Of a stretch of DNA of 64,000 nt, positions 62,343-64,000 are shown piece after piece. The translations under genes and the position numbers were made by a program. The first letter of the stretch is position 1; each line of letters begins with the position of its first letter. Under the pieces are notes generated by a model. The model had not been told where the DNA came from and made no database searches. It saw only the letters and a list, made by a program, of their open reading frames with translations. Origin of the DNA: Micrococcales bacterium KH10 (lineage in GTDB: Bacteria > Actinomycetota > Actinomycetes > Actinomycetales > Cellulomonadaceae); assembly GCA_900188465.1 (NCBI GenBank), contig FZPE01000002.1, positions 377,489 to 441,488 of the forward strand, given 5' to 3'.

Positions 62343-64000
62343 TCCAGGTTCAGAAGCTCCGCATAGAAGAATTCCGCGGCATCCGCGACCTCGACCTCAC
62401 CATGGGTAGCAGCTCCTTCGTCGTGGTCGGCCCGAACGGGTCCGGCAAGAGCGGAGTGGTCGACGCCATCGACTTCGCGTTGACAGGTAACGTCGCTCGC
62501 CTCAGTGGAGCCGGCACGGGCGGCATCTCAGTCGCGAAGCACGCGCCGCACGTGCACCAGCGCGACAACCCAGCCGCTGCGAGCGTCACCCTGACCTTCA
62601 CCCACCCTGCCAGCGGGCAGACCGGTACGCTCACTCGCAGCGTGAAAACCGCAGGTCAGTTCACCCTGGACCCCAAGACCCCCGAACTCGTCGCAGCCGT
62701 GGACTGGGCTGCACGTCATCCTGAACTGATCCTGTCCCGACGCGAAGTCATCAAGTACGTCAACACCGAGCCTGGGAAACGCGCCCAAGAGGTGCAGGCT
62801 CTCCTCAAGCTCGACCGCATCGACGAGACTCGTCGCCTGCTCAACACGGCTCGCAACAAGACGAGCACTGCCGCCAGAAGCGCCGACGACGCAGTGAAGT
62901 CCGCAGAGGATGCTGTCAAACGTGGTCTCGACATCACCGATCTGCTGCCGAGTGAGGTCACGGTGGCTGTCAACAAGAAGCGGGAAGTGCTCGGCCTGGA
63001 GAAGCTGTCATCAACCACTCTTGAGACCGACCTCAGCGCTGGAGCCAAGACCGACGACAATCAAAGCACTTTCAACCGGGCATCGGCGATCCGGGACATC
63101 GAAGCCGTCACCAGCTACTTGGCTGAGCACAAAGACCTCAACAGCGCCGTAAGTGACCTGGACACCGCGCTGACTGAACTCGAGGCCGATCCCGCAGTTC
63201 TTGACGCGCTCAAGCACCGCCAACTAGTCGAGGCTGGCCTGCCGCTAGTGATCAGTACCGCCTGCCCGCTGTGCGACCTGGAGTGGCCCGACGTCGCATC
63301 GCTGCGACAGCATCTGAACGACAAGCTTGTTCGGTCCGAGACAGCCGCGAAGCTCCAGCAGCGCATCCAGACTGCGGCGGGCAAGGTGGCTGGGCAGCTT
63401 CGCGGCGTCCGGTCTTTGATTCAGGCAGCACAGCCGCACGCCGTCTCGCTGGGACAGTCTGCGTTGCAGACGTCCCTGTTGGACTGGTCAAACGACCTCG
63501 CCGCGTTCGAGGCGAAACTCGCGACAATCGACTCCATCCGTGATGAGTCCCAGCGCCTCACCAACGATCCCTTGGCCGCTCCGTCAACGATCACTGATGG
63601 GCTGAAGGCGCTTCGAGCGACGATCGAGGCGCTGCCAGACCAGACCGCGACTGAGGCCGCACGAGCATTCCTCACAGTCGCCCAAGACCGTTGGACACAA
63701 CTACGCCAAGCGCGAGCGAAAGCCAAGAAGGCAGCCGCAGCTCACAAGGCGGCGAATGCGGTCTACGAGAAGTACAACTCCGTGGCAGACGCGGCACTGA
63801 CGACGCTATACAAGACCGTAGAGGCCGACTTTAGTGACTTCTATCGGCAGATCAACTCGGACGACGAATCATCCTTCAAAGCAGGGCTGTCGCCGACCGC
63901 CGGGAAGCTTGACCTCGAAGTCGACTTCTACGGGCTCGGCATGTTCCCGCCGATGGCGTACCACAGCGAAGGTCACCAAGACGGCATGGGAGTCTGCCTC
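62339..64000 (+). CDS. Rad50/SMC-like ATPase with CxxC hook, cut by the window end
   Basis: The frame is open for 554 codons to the edge. It begins VIQVQKLRIEEFRGIRDLDL and has Walker A VVGPNGSGKSG (29-39) of the AAA_23/Rad50 type. Helical arms follow. In the middle is STACPLCDLEWPD with C309 and C312, like half of a zinc hook. Near the edge SEGHQDGMGVCL is the ABC signature region, so Walker B should lie just outside. It resembles ATPases of defence and repair loci (RloC, PtuA and relatives) but cannot be placed without the C-terminus. The GTG start overlaps the small gene's stop. Confidence 0.85.
   Translation, partial: MIQVQKLRIEEFRGIRDLDLTMGSSSFVVVGPNGSGKSGVVDAIDFALTGNVARLSGAGTGGISVAKHAPHVHQRDNPAAASVTLTFTHPASGQTGTLTRSVKTAGQFTLDPKTPELVAAVDWAARHPELILSRREVIKYVNTEPGKRAQEVQALLKLDRIDETRRLLNTARNKTSTAARSADDAVKSAEDAVKRGLDITDLLPSEVTVAVNKKREVLGLEKLSSTTLETDLSAGAKTDDNQSTFNRASAIRDIEAVTSYLAEHKDLNSAVSDLDTALTELEADPAVLDALKHRQLVEAGLPLVISTACPLCDLEWPDVASLRQHLNDKLVRSETAAKLQQRIQTAAGKVAGQLRGVRSLIQAAQPHAVSLGQSALQTSLLDWSNDLAAFEAKLATIDSIRDESQRLTNDPLAAPSTITDGLKALRATIEALPDQTATEAARAFLTVAQDRWTQLRQARAKAKKAAAAHKAANAVYEKYNSVADAALTTLYKTVEADFSDFYRQINSDDESSFKAGLSPTAGKLDLEVDFYGLGMFPPMAYHSEGHQDGMGVCL

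Larger units (their letters stand above)
27816..64000. mobile_element. Integrative and conjugative element, right end outside the window
   Basis: The region contains an integrase (large serine recombinase), a MobF relaxase, VirD4-, VirB4-, VirB6- and pilin-like proteins, a peptidoglycan hydrolase, SSB, primase and ParB-like genes. That is a full conjugation set of the actinobacterial double-stranded-relaxase type. It carries two cargo blocks, an exporter with an AraC regulator and a defence-like locus. The sequence is visibly more GC-rich than the core chromosome, except in the exporter/AraC block. Confidence 0.93.

Noticed and set aside
27816-64000. CRISPR array or second attachment site inside the window
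   Set aside because: I saw no regularly spaced repeats and no second copy of the tRNA-Ala 3' end, so the right end of the element lies beyond 64000.

Overview
The window is a high-GC actinobacterial (Actinomycetota) chromosome segment spanning the replication origin, followed by a large integrated conjugative element that runs off the right edge. The gene order pcnA, NUDIX hydrolase, DUF6049, murJ, pseudokinase, trxB, parB, parA, rsmG, khpB, yidC, yidD, rnpA, rpmH, dnaA, oriC, dnaN, recF, DUF721, gyrB, gyrA, DUF3566, tRNA-Ile, DLW-39, tRNA-Ala is the classic actinobacterial origin neighbourhood. DUF6049, DUF3566 and DLW-39 proteins, the MurJ-linked pseudokinase with a discoidin-like tail, and a sigma-R type promoter all point the same way. 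I cannot name the genus. The usual sigM, trxA and cwlM genes are absent from their expected slots.

Layout: 1-37 is the edge of a leftward gene. 492-1826 is an MFS exporter behind a large operator-like dyad. 1884-9732 holds pcnA (leftward) and a rightward envelope operon (NUDIX, DUF6049, murJ, pseudokinase). 9796-10816 is trxB with its oxidative-stress promoter. 10806-16343 is the leftward parB-to-rpmH cluster, with four parS sites. 16344-18686 is the dnaA/oriC region, with DnaA boxes and a DnaA-trio-like unwinding element. 18687-27362 is dnaN to the DUF3566 gene. Two tRNA genes flank a 38-aa DLW-39 gene at 27450-27815.

From the 3' end of tRNA-Ala onward the sequence is an integrative conjugative element. 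It has a large serine recombinase whose reading frame crosses the attachment site. A leftward operon of about 21.6 kb (51813 to 30217) follows: primase, DUF2637, ParB-like protein, M23 peptidase, two pilin-like proteins, VirB6-, SCO6880- and VirB4-like proteins, VirD4, a methylase-helicase, SSB and accessory genes. Most of these genes are joined by 4-nt start/stop overlaps, and the operon ends at a strong hairpin. Between the primase and a rightward MobF relaxase sits a cargo pair, a DHA2-type MFS exporter and an AraC regulator. The exporter is preceded by a 17-codon leader ORF and mutually exclusive hairpins that look like a translation attenuator. An inverted-repeat-rich candidate oriT lies just upstream of the relaxase.

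The last 5.6 kb looks like a defence cargo locus. A Schlafen/AlbA_2-domain protein is translationally coupled to a SIR2-domain protein. Divergent from them are a 58-aa protein coupled to a Rad50/SMC-like ATPase with a CxxC hook, cut by the window end. A perfect 8-bp hairpin lies between the two arms. I do not recognise this four-gene combination as a named system, and it is the best candidate for an undescribed one.
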